A DNA stretch of 64,000 bases. It comes from a bacterium. Its GTDB lineage: Bacteria > Bacillota > Bacilli > Lactobacillales > Streptococcaceae. Below the pieces are notes generated by a model. That model had not been told where the DNA came from. It searched no databases and saw only the letters and a program-made list of their open reading frames with translations. This document shows, one piece after another, positions 51,238 to 58,874 of this stretch (its first letter is position 1; every line of letters begins with the position of its first letter). The stretch spans positions 124,001-188,000 of the forward strand of contig CAJNCY010000002.1 of NCBI GenBank assembly GCA_905221375.1, in the 5' to 3' direction. A program made the translations under genes and the position numbers.

Positions 51238-51282
51238 CAAAAAGCGAATCGAAACAATGAACTCTGTTTTGTTCGCTTTTTG
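51238..51282 (+). terminator. terminator of copy 2
   Basis: Same hairpin as 48971-49015 (AAAAAGCGAA...TTCGCTTTTT), followed by T-rich sequence. Confidence 0.75.
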
Positions 51283-51422
51283 TTTTAATCTGTGTCATTA
51301 CGATATTTTCATTTAATTGTATATTCCCCAAAAATTACATTTTTATATGAAGTATTTGAGATAAAGGAGTATAATGACTTTAAAACTAATTACATGTATA
51401 TCGATAAGGAGGTCAACTCTTT
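51283..51422. other. promoter region of the ABC transporter gene
   Basis: AT-rich. TATAAT at 51370-51375 is a possible -10 without a good -35, and AAGGAGG at 51409-51415 is the ribosome-binding site. No other element is visible. Confidence 0.4.
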
Positions 51423-52970
51423 ATGCTGAGAAGATTTGTTACTAATAAACACCTCGTACTTTACTTCTTTTCTATTGCCGTTACCTGGCTGGAAGCAATT
51501 ATCACGCCAGCCCTTGTTCAGAACATTGTTGCTAGTTTTACCAATCAAGAACTAGGCCTTCTTTGGAAAGTTTTGATTTTAGGAATCCTTGGCAATCTCA
51601 TCCTCCTACTAGGTTTGGCTGGGAAACGCTATTACTACGCTCGTTTGATTACTGATTTCAAATATGGAATCAAGAGTGCTATTTTCAAGCGATTTTTAAA
51701 CAGTTATGAGATTGATGAAAAGGATATTTTGTCTGACCTAGAAAACGACGTCAAGCAACTAGAAGAAAGCTATATTGAGCCAACGGTTATCATTATTTCT
51801 TCTCTTGGTTTCACCACTGTGTCCATTCTCTATGCCCTGTGGACCAATTTTTACCTGGGCTTGATTTTCATCCTCTTCTACTCCTTTCCTGTCCTCTGCA
51901 GTGCTATTGGATCAAAGCGATTGGATTCACTTTCTGAAAAGCGGTCCACTGTTAACCAGAGCTACTTAGCAAGCTTGACAAATTTTATTGGTGGTAGCCA
52001 ACAAATTCGCCATTATCAGGGGCAAGACTACTTTTTTGCTCGCTATCAAAAGCAATTACAAACCAGTCTAGATACCGAAATTAACTATGAAAAGCAACGA
52101 ACTTTAAACAGTCTCTTGATCAATAGCATCGATGCCTTTTGTTCTGTCACACCAATCGTCATCGGTGGCTTTATGACCTACTATAATTATTTAGATGCGG
52201 CGAGTTTTGTGGCCATCTATCTAGTTTCCCATAATATCGGCTATCAATTCCAAGAGTTGGCTTACTTTACCAACACCCGAAAAGCGAATCGAACTCTTCT
52301 CAACAAATACCAAAAACTTTTGGGCCAGTCTGACTTCATCTCGCCTAGAAGCATAGAAAACATTTTCCCTATCCAGCTTAACACCATCTCCCTAGAAAAA
52401 TATGGAAACAACCTCCTGTCTCCGACTTCCATGCACATCAAGCAAGGAGAAAAAATTGCCATTATCGGGGAAAGTGGCTCTGGTAAGACAACCCTGCTCA
52501 ATATCATTCATGGAGAAGAGACACCGACAAGTGGACAGATTAGCTTTGCTGGTCAAAACCTGTCACGTAAAGAAATCACAAGCTTTAGTTCCTATATCCT
52601 CCAAGATAGCCATTACTTTGACACGCTATCTCTGGACGACAATATCCTTCTAGGACTGGATAAAAAAGAAGAAATTTTAACTCACATCCTCAAAAAAACG
52701 GGGTTAGAACATTTGAAAAATCGAACGCTCAGCAATGATAGTCTGTCTGGTGGCGAGAAACAACGCCTTGAAATCGCCCGCGCCCTCTACCATGATAGCC
52801 AACTCATCTTAGCAGATGAGATTAAGGCCAATCTTGACTCGGAAAATAGCAGAAAAATTAGCGACTTGCTCTTCTCCCTACCTCAAACAGTCATTGAAGT
52901 CATTCACCACTATACAGAAGAAGACTTAAAACACTATGACCAAGTCATTCACCTACGAAAAGGAAAGTAA
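51423..52970 (+). CDS. ABC transporter, fused permease and ATP-binding protein
   Basis: The 515-residue exporter half-transporter has five or six membrane segments in residues 10-280 and a C-terminal NBD with Walker A 'GESGSGKTT', the signature 'LSGGEKQRLEIARAL' and Walker B 'LILADEIKANLD'. It is monocistronic, with a terminator at 53055-53096. Homologues export peptides or lipids; the substrate is unknown. It is convergent with the RiPP ABC transporter gene. Confidence 0.87.
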   Translation: MLRRFVTNKHLVLYFFSIAVTWLEAIITPALVQNIVASFTNQELGLLWKVLILGILGNLILLLGLAGKRYYYARLITDFKYGIKSAIFKRFLNSYEIDEKDILSDLENDVKQLEESYIEPTVIIISSLGFTTVSILYALWTNFYLGLIFILFYSFPVLCSAIGSKRLDSLSEKRSTVNQSYLASLTNFIGGSQQIRHYQGQDYFFARYQKQLQTSLDTEINYEKQRTLNSLLINSIDAFCSVTPIVIGGFMTYYNYLDAASFVAIYLVSHNIGYQFQELAYFTNTRKANRTLLNKYQKLLGQSDFISPRSIENIFPIQLNTISLEKYGNNLLSPTSMHIKQGEKIAIIGESGSGKTTLLNIIHGEETPTSGQISFAGQNLSRKEITSFSSYILQDSHYFDTLSLDDNILLGLDKKEEILTHILKKTGLEHLKNRTLSNDSLSGGEKQRLEIARALYHDSQLILADEIKANLDSENSRKISDLLFSLPQTVIEVIHHYTEEDLKHYDQVIHLRKGK

Positions 52971-53054
52971 TATTCTATAAAATACGATTTGAAAAGGAGG
53001 CTAGGCAAAAACTCAATTTCAGGAGAAAATGAATTAATATTACCAAAATAAAAC

Positions 53055-53096
53055 GCATAATATCAAGTTTTTGCACACCTGATATTATGCATTTTT
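53055..53096. terminator. terminator between convergent ABC transporter genes
   Basis: GCATAATATCA pairs with TGATATTATGC (53055-53065 with 53080-53090) across a 14-nt loop, followed by T5 on the plus strand. Confidence 0.75.
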
Positions 53097-53170
53097 CTGA
53101 TTTTAAAGACTTTTTACCCAGTCTATTCTTACTAATCTATTTCTTAAACTCAATAAAGTTATACTTTTCC

Positions 53171-54631
53171 TTACTCACTGTCACATGATTGAAGAGTGAT
53201 AACTTCTGTTGGAAAATCGACTAAATCATCATCATGACTAATCAAAATCACTAACTTTTGTTTTGCTAACAAGTCGGACAGGATTTGCACGACTTTTTTC
53301 TTGTTTTGTGAATCTAAAAAATTACTTGGCTCATCAAAAATATAAACATCTTTCTCCACCGCTACTGCTTCTTGCAACTGCAACAATTTTAGTTGTCCCA
53401 TGGATGCACCTTGACTCAATTCATTTTTATAAAATCGACTCGCAATAGGTTCTGCAGGGCAGTATGAAAAATTCGAATTCTTTCTATAATTAGGTAAGTA
53501 AATCTTACCATGATAATTCATGCTGTAACCTACTATCGCTAAAATCAGTCGCGTCTTACCAACACCATTTTCTCCAACAATACGATAAATATGTCCTTTT
53601 TCTAAACGAGTTGTTAGTGGCTCATGCAGTTCTTCACCATCTCTCCCCAAGCTAACATACTTTTCTAAGACTATCTCTAAAATTGGAATAGACTCATACG
53701 AAATCTGAACAGGTTCCAAAAAATTGATAAAATTTTCGATAATTTTCTTACTTCCCGAGTACTCCTTATAAACATCAAGGAAGTATTCAATAGGTGTCCA
53801 AAATTGTGAAATATATAGTTGGATAGCCATTAGATCACCAATCGTAATCCAACCTTTATAAGTCTGATAACCTGATATAATCGTCGTCATCATAATCATA
53901 AAATTCAAAAATGCATAAGAAAGAAAATTTTCAAATAAAGAAGTCATTCTCACCTCCTTATTTTTACATGAAATATATTTTTTCACCAAGGGAGAGAAAT
54001 CAATCAAGCTAGAATGAGCTGAAAATCGCATACTAGGCATGAGTTTATAGCTATCCACTAGATAATCGCGTATATCCTTCATACAATTCACTGTATCGGA
54101 ACCAAGCTTAGATAGTCGTCCACTATATTTCTGCGAAATAAAGATAAATACAGGTATCAAAATACCTATCATCACAGCAATAGTAGGAGAAATACTCCAT
54201 AAAATCCCTATAATCACAAGTGCTCGTATCAAGTACAGGAGAAGAGCAACAGGATATTCGTTAAAAAATCGTTTCAACAGCTCATAGGTCTGCCCTAATT
54301 CTTGTGTAATGGTAGCTTCAGACAATTCTGTCTCTACCATATCATAGAGCTGGATATTTTCAGCAGTTTTTTGGCAAATATTCTGCCAAACATACGATTC
54401 TGATTCTCCTTGAAGCACATCACAAAAATAATATAAAACTTGAATAAACAGAGAAATTCCTACATAAAGCACCCCGTAAACAATCATAGCATGAACTTTC
54501 TGAGATAGAATATGGTCAATAAATAACTTACTAATATAAGGAATAGCTACAGTTAGTATAGTAACAAGGGTATTCAAAATAAAGCTTTTTAGAAATAGCA
54601 CTTTATTGTTATAGGATAACAATCTTTTCAT
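53171..54631 (-). CDS. ABC transporter of the radical-SAM peptide locus
   Basis: The 486-residue fused permease-NBD starts at MKRLLSYNNKVLF: GGAGG lies seven bases upstream and the start overlaps the maturase stop by 4 nt (ATGA). The membrane domain spans residues 15-270. The NBD has Walker A 'GENGVGKT', Walker B 'YIFDEPSNFLD' and a degenerate signature 'SQGASMGQLKLLQL'. There is no N-terminal C39 peptidase domain, so a leader, if any, would be cleaved elsewhere. It is presumably the exporter of the modified peptide. Confidence 0.85.
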   Translation of the reverse strand: MKRLLSYNNKVLFLKSFILNTLVTILTVAIPYISKLFIDHILSQKVHAMIVYGVLYVGISLFIQVLYYFCDVLQGESESYVWQNICQKTAENIQLYDMVETELSEATITQELGQTYELLKRFFNEYPVALLLYLIRALVIIGILWSISPTIAVMIGILIPVFIFISQKYSGRLSKLGSDTVNCMKDIRDYLVDSYKLMPSMRFSAHSSLIDFSPLVKKYISCKNKEVRMTSLFENFLSYAFLNFMIMMTTIISGYQTYKGWITIGDLMAIQLYISQFWTPIEYFLDVYKEYSGSKKIIENFINFLEPVQISYESIPILEIVLEKYVSLGRDGEELHEPLTTRLEKGHIYRIVGENGVGKTRLILAIVGYSMNYHGKIYLPNYRKNSNFSYCPAEPIASRFYKNELSQGASMGQLKLLQLQEAVAVEKDVYIFDEPSNFLDSQNKKKVVQILSDLLAKQKLVILISHDDDLVDFPTEVITLQSCDSE

Positions 54632-55686
54632 CTGCATGCCTCCATAGTTAAATTTTTATCAACATATATTTTATGAACAGATATATGTTGGATAGTCCCT
54701 TCAACATCCTCCTTTGTCAATAATCCTAATTCATCTAAAAATACAATCTTGTGAAACCACTCTAAATAGTCAAACTGACAATCGCGTTCCATCTTCCCAT
54801 TATTTACAAATGTATTAAATGGGCAACCTCCATAACAAAATTCATAATAAGCACAATCTTTATAAGGGCACATGCTTCCCAGACCTGTTAATTCATTAGT
54901 AACTTGACCAATACTTCCCAACTGATAGTTTTCATTCCCTACTAATGAATAACATTTATATAAGTTACCGTTGGCATGAATTGTAAGAGAATCTTGATTT
55001 TTGAACATACAGTAGCCTCCTATTTTTAAATCATGATAATACGGTATATTTTCCTTTGATAAAAACAGAAATAAATCTAGACAAATCTTCTTTTTAGTTT
55101 CACTATCAATATATAGAATTGAATCGTTAGGTACAGCTACGAAATCAAAATAAAGATTAAAATTTTCAAATTCTGTATACTTTTTTAAATCTAAAAATAA
55201 TTTCTGGATAGATATATAATTTCTTTTAGATATGTTAACTCTAGCCTGAATGGATAAATTTTTATACTTTTCCAACATAACTGACAAGTTATTTATGATT
55301 CTATGATAAGTTCCTTTCCCTAATCGATTGCATCTTTCTAGGTTATGATAGTGCTCATCACCATCAAAAGAAACTTGAATAGCGAAATTATGACAGTCAA
55401 GAAAAGACATTATTTTATTTGTGAATATCGTTCCATTTGTAATCAAAGTATACGAAATAGGAATAGCTAGTTTCTCATCTAAAGTTTCACATAAATTTCG
55501 TATAAACTGAAAGTTATATAATGGTTCACCACCAGTAAAACAGATATCCAGAGATTTATACTTCTTAAAATTGAGTTCATCTAATATAAAATTCACAATC
55601 TTTTTACCGTCATACTCACTACTTAAGGACGGTTTCCTATCCTTATCATTCTCAAAACAATAAGAGCAAGTCAAGTTACACGACAT
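54628..55686 (-). CDS. radical SAM/SPASM peptide maturase, N-terminus missing or split off
   Basis: The 352 residues from the ATG at 55686 begin MSCNLTCSYC, so the Cx3Cx2C iron-sulfur motif is at the very N-terminus, with no room for the first strand (the in-frame upstream codons read DELSLYIVTT). 'FTGGEPLYN' is the SAM-binding GGE motif. The SPASM region has Cys residues in 'GGYCMF', 'LYKCYS' and 'CPYKDCAYYEFCYGGCPF'. There is no Shine-Dalgarno sequence before the ATG; an AGGGAGG lies 28 nt upstream, followed by a stop-bounded frame. The enzyme is expected to modify the peptide encoded at 56027-56101, but may be inactive. Confidence 0.8.
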   Translation of the reverse strand: MSCNLTCSYCFENDKDRKPSLSSEYDGKKIVNFILDELNFKKYKSLDICFTGGEPLYNFQFIRNLCETLDEKLAIPISYTLITNGTIFTNKIMSFLDCHNFAIQVSFDGDEHYHNLERCNRLGKGTYHRIINNLSVMLEKYKNLSIQARVNISKRNYISIQKLFLDLKKYTEFENFNLYFDFVAVPNDSILYIDSETKKKICLDLFLFLSKENIPYYHDLKIGGYCMFKNQDSLTIHANGNLYKCYSLVGNENYQLGSIGQVTNELTGLGSMCPYKDCAYYEFCYGGCPFNTFVNNGKMERDCQFDYLEWFHKIVFLDELGLLTKEDVEGTIQHISVHKIYVDKNLTMEACR

Positions 55687-55729
55687 AGTTGTAACTATAT
55701 ATAGTGATAATTCATCCTCCCTCTACTAT

Positions 55730-55900
55730 TCATTTAGAGTGAATAAAGGGCACTTGTTTATCAATCTCACTTATCAAGTAAGGAAATTCTTTTAAAGATA
55801 ACTTCTTGAATAGTTCCTCATCAATCTCACAAATAGATCCTGTATATAAATTTTTTAAATAAACTACATCATCTGTAGAAAAAGAATAAATTGTTTCCAT
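55730..55900 (-). CDS. orphan ORF resembling the N-terminus of the maturase
   Basis: The 56 codons from ATG 55900 start METIYSFSTDDVVYLKNLY. The segment 'GSICEIDEELFKKL' resembles the N-terminal recognition region of SPASM maturases. The ORF stops 44 nt before the maturase ATG. In the maturase frame the upstream DNA has TAG-TAG and then 'REDELSLYIVTT', so the likely history is one gene split by small mutations. The alternative is an independent recognition protein. No catalytic motif is present. Confidence 0.55.
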   Translation of the reverse strand: METIYSFSTDDVVYLKNLYTGSICEIDEELFKKLSLKEFPYLISEIDKQVPFIHSK

Positions 55901-55916
55901 AACTTATCTCCCACTT

Positions 55917-55946
55917 TAAAAAGGCTGAGGGTATCCCCCTCAGCCT
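55917..55946 (-). terminator. terminator/attenuator between precursor and maturase genes
   Basis: Minus strand GGCTGAGGG pairs with CCCTCAGCC (55937-55945 with 55923-55931), followed by T5. It is placed so that most transcripts would stop after the precursor, as is common in peptide operons that need excess precursor. Confidence 0.85.
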
Positions 55947-56026
55947 CATCATTATAATAGTAAAGTGATAAATTATCGCTTTTACATAAGCAACTCAAGG
56001 CAATCTAACGATAACGCCCTGGGCAT

Positions 56027-56101
56027 TTATCTGGATACTGCTGTACTGAGGCTAGATGACCTTTTTTTAACAACTTTGATAACATCAGTCAAATTAAGCA
56101 T
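56027..56101 (-). CDS. candidate RiPP precursor peptide, apparently frameshifted
   Basis: ATG 56101, with AGGAGGG about nine bases upstream, opens a 24-codon frame reading MLNLTDVIKVVKKRSSSLST and ending AVSR. Within the A7 tract (56062-56068 on the plus strand as T7), loss of one A switches to a frame that gives ...VKKGHLASVQQYPDKCPGRYR before a stop, a Tyr/Cys/Arg-rich tail that looks much more like a precursor core. Either form could be made if the tract slips. It is the first gene of the operon; product structure is not predicted. Confidence 0.55.
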   Translation of the reverse strand: MLNLTDVIKVVKKRSSSLSTAVSR

Positions 56102-56121
56102 CGCTTTCCCTCCTTTTTTAA

Positions 56122-56147
56122 AAAAGAATTATACGTATAATTCTTTT
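56122..56147. repeat. perfect 26-bp palindrome in the peptide operon leader
   Basis: AAAAGAATTATACGTATAAT followed by TCTTTT: a perfect palindrome centred at 56134/56135, 20 nt upstream of the precursor start. It could be a protein-binding site or a leader hairpin controlling ribosome access. Confidence 0.6.
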
Positions 56148-56212
56148 ATAGAAAAGAAAAATCTCATATACTGTTAAGTAAAAATTATTTTGTATCCGTT
56201 TTCTCTGGCTTC

Positions 56213-56241
56213 ATTGTATATCTTCTCATGTAGATTGTCAA
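56213..56241 (-). promoter_or_regulatory. promoter of the peptide operon
   Basis: Minus strand TTGACA (56236-56241), 17-nt spacer, TACAAT (56213-56218). Both boxes are near consensus. The start of transcription would be about 105 nt upstream of the precursor ATG. Confidence 0.65.
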
Positions 56242-56290
56242 GTATTTTTTTGAAAAATTTTTAAAATTTCGAAATTTTGCCGTTAATTTT

Positions 56291-56986
56291 TTAACTCAAT
56301 ATCAAACTGGCTACGATAGGGCTGACAAAGACATAGAGAATACCGGTAACACCGATAGCCAAACCACCCATAGCTCCTGCTACAGAGCCGTATCGAAAGG
56401 CTGTTCCCGTTCCGACAGCATGGCCTGTGCCTCCAAGGGAAAGACCAACAGCTACTGGATCATCTATTTTCAACCACTTCAAAAGGGTTGGGCCGATGAC
56501 ACTGGTTAAAATCCCAGTTGCCACTACTACCACCAAGGTCACAGTAGTCAGACCTTGCAATTTTTCTGTAATTCCCACTGCCATAGCGGTTGTCACTGAC
56601 TTAGGAAAGAGAGAAATGGCTAAGAAAAAGTCCATCCCAAAAATCTTAGCTATAAGGGCTGTGAAAGAGGTATTGACCACTACCGCTAACAGACTACCAA
56701 AGAGAATACTCCGAGCATGGTGCTTCATCAAGTGAAAACTCTTATAAAGGGGAATCCCTAGAGCCACGGTCGATGGGACAATCAAGTTGTTCAGATAAAC
56801 CCCACCCTGGTAGTAATCTTGGTAAGAAATCCCCGTCACCTTTAGAAAGATGATAATGAAAACAGCTGACAAAAGCAAGGGCGTTGTCAATGGATGGGGA
56901 AAACGTCTGTAAATCAGCATTCCCACTAGATAAGCTAGGATAGACAGGGCAAGCCCAAATAGGGGATTGGAAACAAATTCACTCAT
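56291..56986 (-). CDS. lrgB: LrgB-family protein
   Basis: The 231-residue protein has seven or eight membrane segments and the family motif 'SLGGTGHAVGTGTAFRYG' near residue 185. LrgAB and CidAB modulate autolysis, and in streptococci LrgAB also moves pyruvate. The gene overlaps lrgA by 4 nt (ATGA), so the two are translationally coupled. Confidence 0.92.
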   Translation of the reverse strand: MSEFVSNPLFGLALSILAYLVGMLIYRRFPHPLTTPLLLSAVFIIIFLKVTGISYQDYYQGGVYLNNLIVPSTVALGIPLYKSFHLMKHHARSILFGSLLAVVVNTSFTALIAKIFGMDFFLAISLFPKSVTTAMAVGITEKLQGLTTVTLVVVVATGILTSVIGPTLLKWLKIDDPVAVGLSLGGTGHAVGTGTAFRYGSVAGAMGGLAIGVTGILYVFVSPIVASLILS

Positions 56987-57357
56987 TTGGCATCTCCTTT
57001 CTCATAATCTCCCTCAAACCGTCTCTTGATGAACTGAACTACCAAGGCTATGAGGATAATATTGATGACTGCTGCAAAAAAGACAATCAAAACAATTGGC
57101 AAAAGATAGGGAGCAATCACATCAAACTTCTCCATGATTCCCACTGCTGGCGGCAAAAAGAGAATGGTCATATTGGCCAGCAAGAAATTCCCCACCATGT
57201 TGACATGCCTAGTTCTCAGCCACTTAAATTGCAGGGCTAGAAAGAGAATAATCAAACCGATAATACTGCCGGGTATGGGCAAATGAAAGAAACTAGAGAT
57301 CCCCTCTCCGATTAGAGAAATCACAAAGAGAATCATTAATTGAACATATAATTTCAT
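56983..57357 (-). CDS. lrgA: LrgA-family holin-like protein
   Basis: The start MKLYVQLMILFVISLIGEG has GGAG six bases upstream, giving 124 residues. Four membrane segments and the motif 'LPIPGSIIGLIILFLALQ' (residues 27-44) define the LrgA/CidA family. It acts with LrgB in the membrane. The gene is divergent from a MarR regulator whose operator candidate lies between them (57555-57566), so it may be controlled by it. Confidence 0.92.
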   Translation of the reverse strand: MKLYVQLMILFVISLIGEGISSFFHLPIPGSIIGLIILFLALQFKWLRTRHVNMVGNFLLANMTILFLPPAVGIMEKFDVIAPYLLPIVLIVFFAAVINIILIALVVQFIKRRFEGDYEKGDAK

Positions 57358-57523
57358 CCTAAACTCCACGAAATAGACTTCTTGCATACCAGTTTACTCT
57401 TTTTTCAGAAAATTTCAAGGAAATACACAAGAGTCATTAAAAATTAGAGAGGAAAGGGGATACAAACAATTCTTGGCTTGTGAAAACAGGCATGATTTAG
57501 GATAAAAGATGCCAGCGTCTGTC

Positions 57524-57566
57524 TTGCCAGCTCTTTTGAAAAGTAGTATAATTATTGCATGCGCAA
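57524..57566 (+). promoter_or_regulatory. marR promoter and operator candidate 1
   Basis: TTGCCA (57524-57529), 17-nt spacer, TATAAT (57547-57552), then a TTGC-ATGC-GCAA partial palindrome (57555-57566) at the expected transcription start. The same motif occurs upstream of the 58121 gene at 58040-58051. Binding just downstream of the -10 would give autorepression. Confidence 0.6.
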
Positions 57567-57640
57567 TCATCTTGTGATGCAGAGACTGTCCGTAAATGGA
57601 CTTTCTTCTATATTATAACTCTAAAAAGAAAGGAGATACT

Positions 57641-58021
57641 ATGACCTACTTGGAAAAATGGTTTGACTTCAATCGGCGTCAGAAAGAAATTGAAGGTCTC
57701 TTGGAAGAGACCATTGCCCAGCAGAGCGAGCAAAGTCTGACCTTGAAAGAGTTCTACCTCCTCTACTATCTGGACTTGGCCCAAGAAAAATCTCTACGCC
57801 AGATTGACCTGCCAGATAAACTTCATCTGAGCCCGAGCGCTGTTTCTCGGATGGTGGCTCGCTTGGAAGCTAAAAATTGCGGTCTGCTTAGTCGCAGGTG
57901 TTGTGATCAAGATAGACGCTCTAGTTTTATCTGCCTGACAGGTGATGGGCAAAAGACACTGGCCTCTCTACAGAAAGCTGTCGAAGAAAGCTTGGAAACT
58001 GGTTTGGATTTCTTGATTTAA
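57641..58021 (+). CDS. MarR-family transcriptional regulator
   Basis: The start MTYLEKWFDFNRRQKEIEG has AAGGAG six bases upstream, giving 126 residues. The winged helix ('LRQIDLPDKLHLSPSAVSRMVARLEAKNC') and wing 'CDQDRRSSFICLT' are typical of MarR. It probably represses its own gene and the operon beginning at 58121 through two matching operator candidates. Ligand unknown. Confidence 0.88.
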   Translation: MTYLEKWFDFNRRQKEIEGLLEETIAQQSEQSLTLKEFYLLYYLDLAQEKSLRQIDLPDKLHLSPSAVSRMVARLEAKNCGLLSRRCCDQDRRSSFICLTGDGQKTLASLQKAVEESLETGLDFLI

Positions 58022-58039
58022 GATGATTTTAGAAAAAAG

Positions 58040-58089
58040 TTGCGTGCGCAATCATTTTTCTTGACATTCTCTTCTACAAGGAGTAAAAT
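58040..58089 (+). promoter_or_regulatory. operator candidate 2 and promoter of the 58121-58673 genes
   Basis: TTGCGTGCGCAA (58040-58051) then TTGACA (58061-58066), 17-nt spacer and TAAAAT (58084-58089). The operator sits directly upstream of the -35, matching the site at 57555-57566. Confidence 0.6.
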
Positions 58090-58120
58090 AAAATCATCAT
58101 TAAACAAAGGAGTTTTAAAC

Positions 58121-58342
58121 ATGATTGAAATTACCTATCTAGATGCCAGCAAGAATGAAAGAACTGTAACTTTCGAGTCTTATGAAGACTTTGATCGTTC
58201 ACAACAAGCTTGCCTTATCGGCGTCGCAGACTACTACCCCGTCCAAAAATTGACTTACAACGGTCATGATTTGGACTATCATGGGACTTATGGAGATGTC
58301 TTCTTCTATCTCATGAAACAAGATTTAAGCCAATATAACTAA
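58121..58342 (+). CDS. DUF4649-family small protein
   Basis: The 73-residue soluble protein starts MIEITYLDASKNERTVTFES after AAAGGAG. It has 'GVADYYPVQKLTYNGHDLDY', characteristic of a small streptococcal family (DUF4649). It is cotranscribed with thioredoxin 16 nt downstream and preceded by a MarR-type operator, so a role in a stress-linked redox unit is plausible. Function is not established. Confidence 0.7.
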   Translation: MIEITYLDASKNERTVTFESYEDFDRSQQACLIGVADYYPVQKLTYNGHDLDYHGTYGDVFFYLMKQDLSQYN

Positions 58343-58358
58343 AAAAAGGAGAAATACA

Positions 58359-58673
58359 ATGGCAAAAGCAATTACAGATGCAACATTCGAACAAGAAACA
58401 AAAGACGGTTTGGTCTTGGTAGACTTTTGGGCAACTTGGTGTGGTCCATGTCGTATGCAAGGTCCAATCTTGGACAAATTGTCTGAAGAACTTTCAGAAG
58501 ATGTTTTGAAAATCGTTAAAATGGACGTGGATGAAAATCCAAACACAGCTCGTGCCTTTGGAATCATGTCTATCCCAACTCTTCTCTTCAAAAAAGACGG
58601 CCAAGTTGTCAAACAAGTTGCTGGTGTTCACACAGCAGAACAAATCAAGGCCATCGTTGCTGAATTGAGCTAA
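58359..58673 (+). CDS. trxA: thioredoxin
   Basis: The 104-residue thioredoxin has the redox motif WCGPC (residues 27-31) after 'LVLVDFWAT' and the cis-Pro 'MSIPTLLF'. It reduces disulfides in cytoplasmic proteins with thioredoxin reductase. It lies 16 nt downstream of the DUF4649 gene and ends with a terminator at 58680. Confidence 0.97.
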   Translation: MAKAITDATFEQETKDGLVLVDFWATWCGPCRMQGPILDKLSEELSEDVLKIVKMDVDENPNTARAFGIMSIPTLLFKKDGQVVKQVAGVHTAEQIKAIVAELS

Positions 58674-58679
58674 TCATAT

Positions 58680-58712
58680 TAGAGACCAAGTACTTTCTTT
58701 GGTCTCTTTTTT
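58680..58712 (+). terminator. terminator after trxA
   Basis: AGAGACCAA (58681-58689) pairs with TTGGTCTCT, followed by T6. Confidence 0.85.
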
Positions 58713-58761
58713 CTTGCCCTTTGCCATTTTTCAAAAAATATGCTAGACTGTAGATAGAATA

Positions 58762-58800
58762 TTACGATGTTTGGGACATGCCATCGCTAAAAAAAACCTC
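58762..58800 (+). promoter_or_regulatory. probable preQ1 riboswitch (class I-like)
   Basis: A five-pair P1 stem (CGATG at 58765-58769 with CATCG at 58782-58786) encloses a 12-nt loop starting TTTGGG, followed by an A-rich tail CTAAAAAAAACC (58787-58798). The loop GGG could form a pseudoknot with the tail CC(T). This and its place before queC support preQ1-I, but the loop is not identical to the textbook consensus. Confidence 0.5.
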
Positions 58801-58815
58801 TACTTGGTATTTTTT

Positions 58816-58838
58816 AGCTCCCTCAAGGGAGCTTTTTG
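58816..58838 (+). terminator. riboswitch expression-platform terminator
   Basis: AGCTCCC (58816-58822), loop TCAA, GGGAGCT (58827-58833), then T5. It is between the aptamer and queC, as expected for transcriptional attenuation. Confidence 0.75.
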
Positions 58839-58874
58839 CGTGCTCTGAACATTCCCCATTTTGGAAGGAGTATT

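Noticed and set aside
55965..56177. 70-codon plus-strand ORF over the peptide precursor
   Set aside because: It has no ribosome-binding site and lies opposite a well-placed precursor gene, promoter and terminator.
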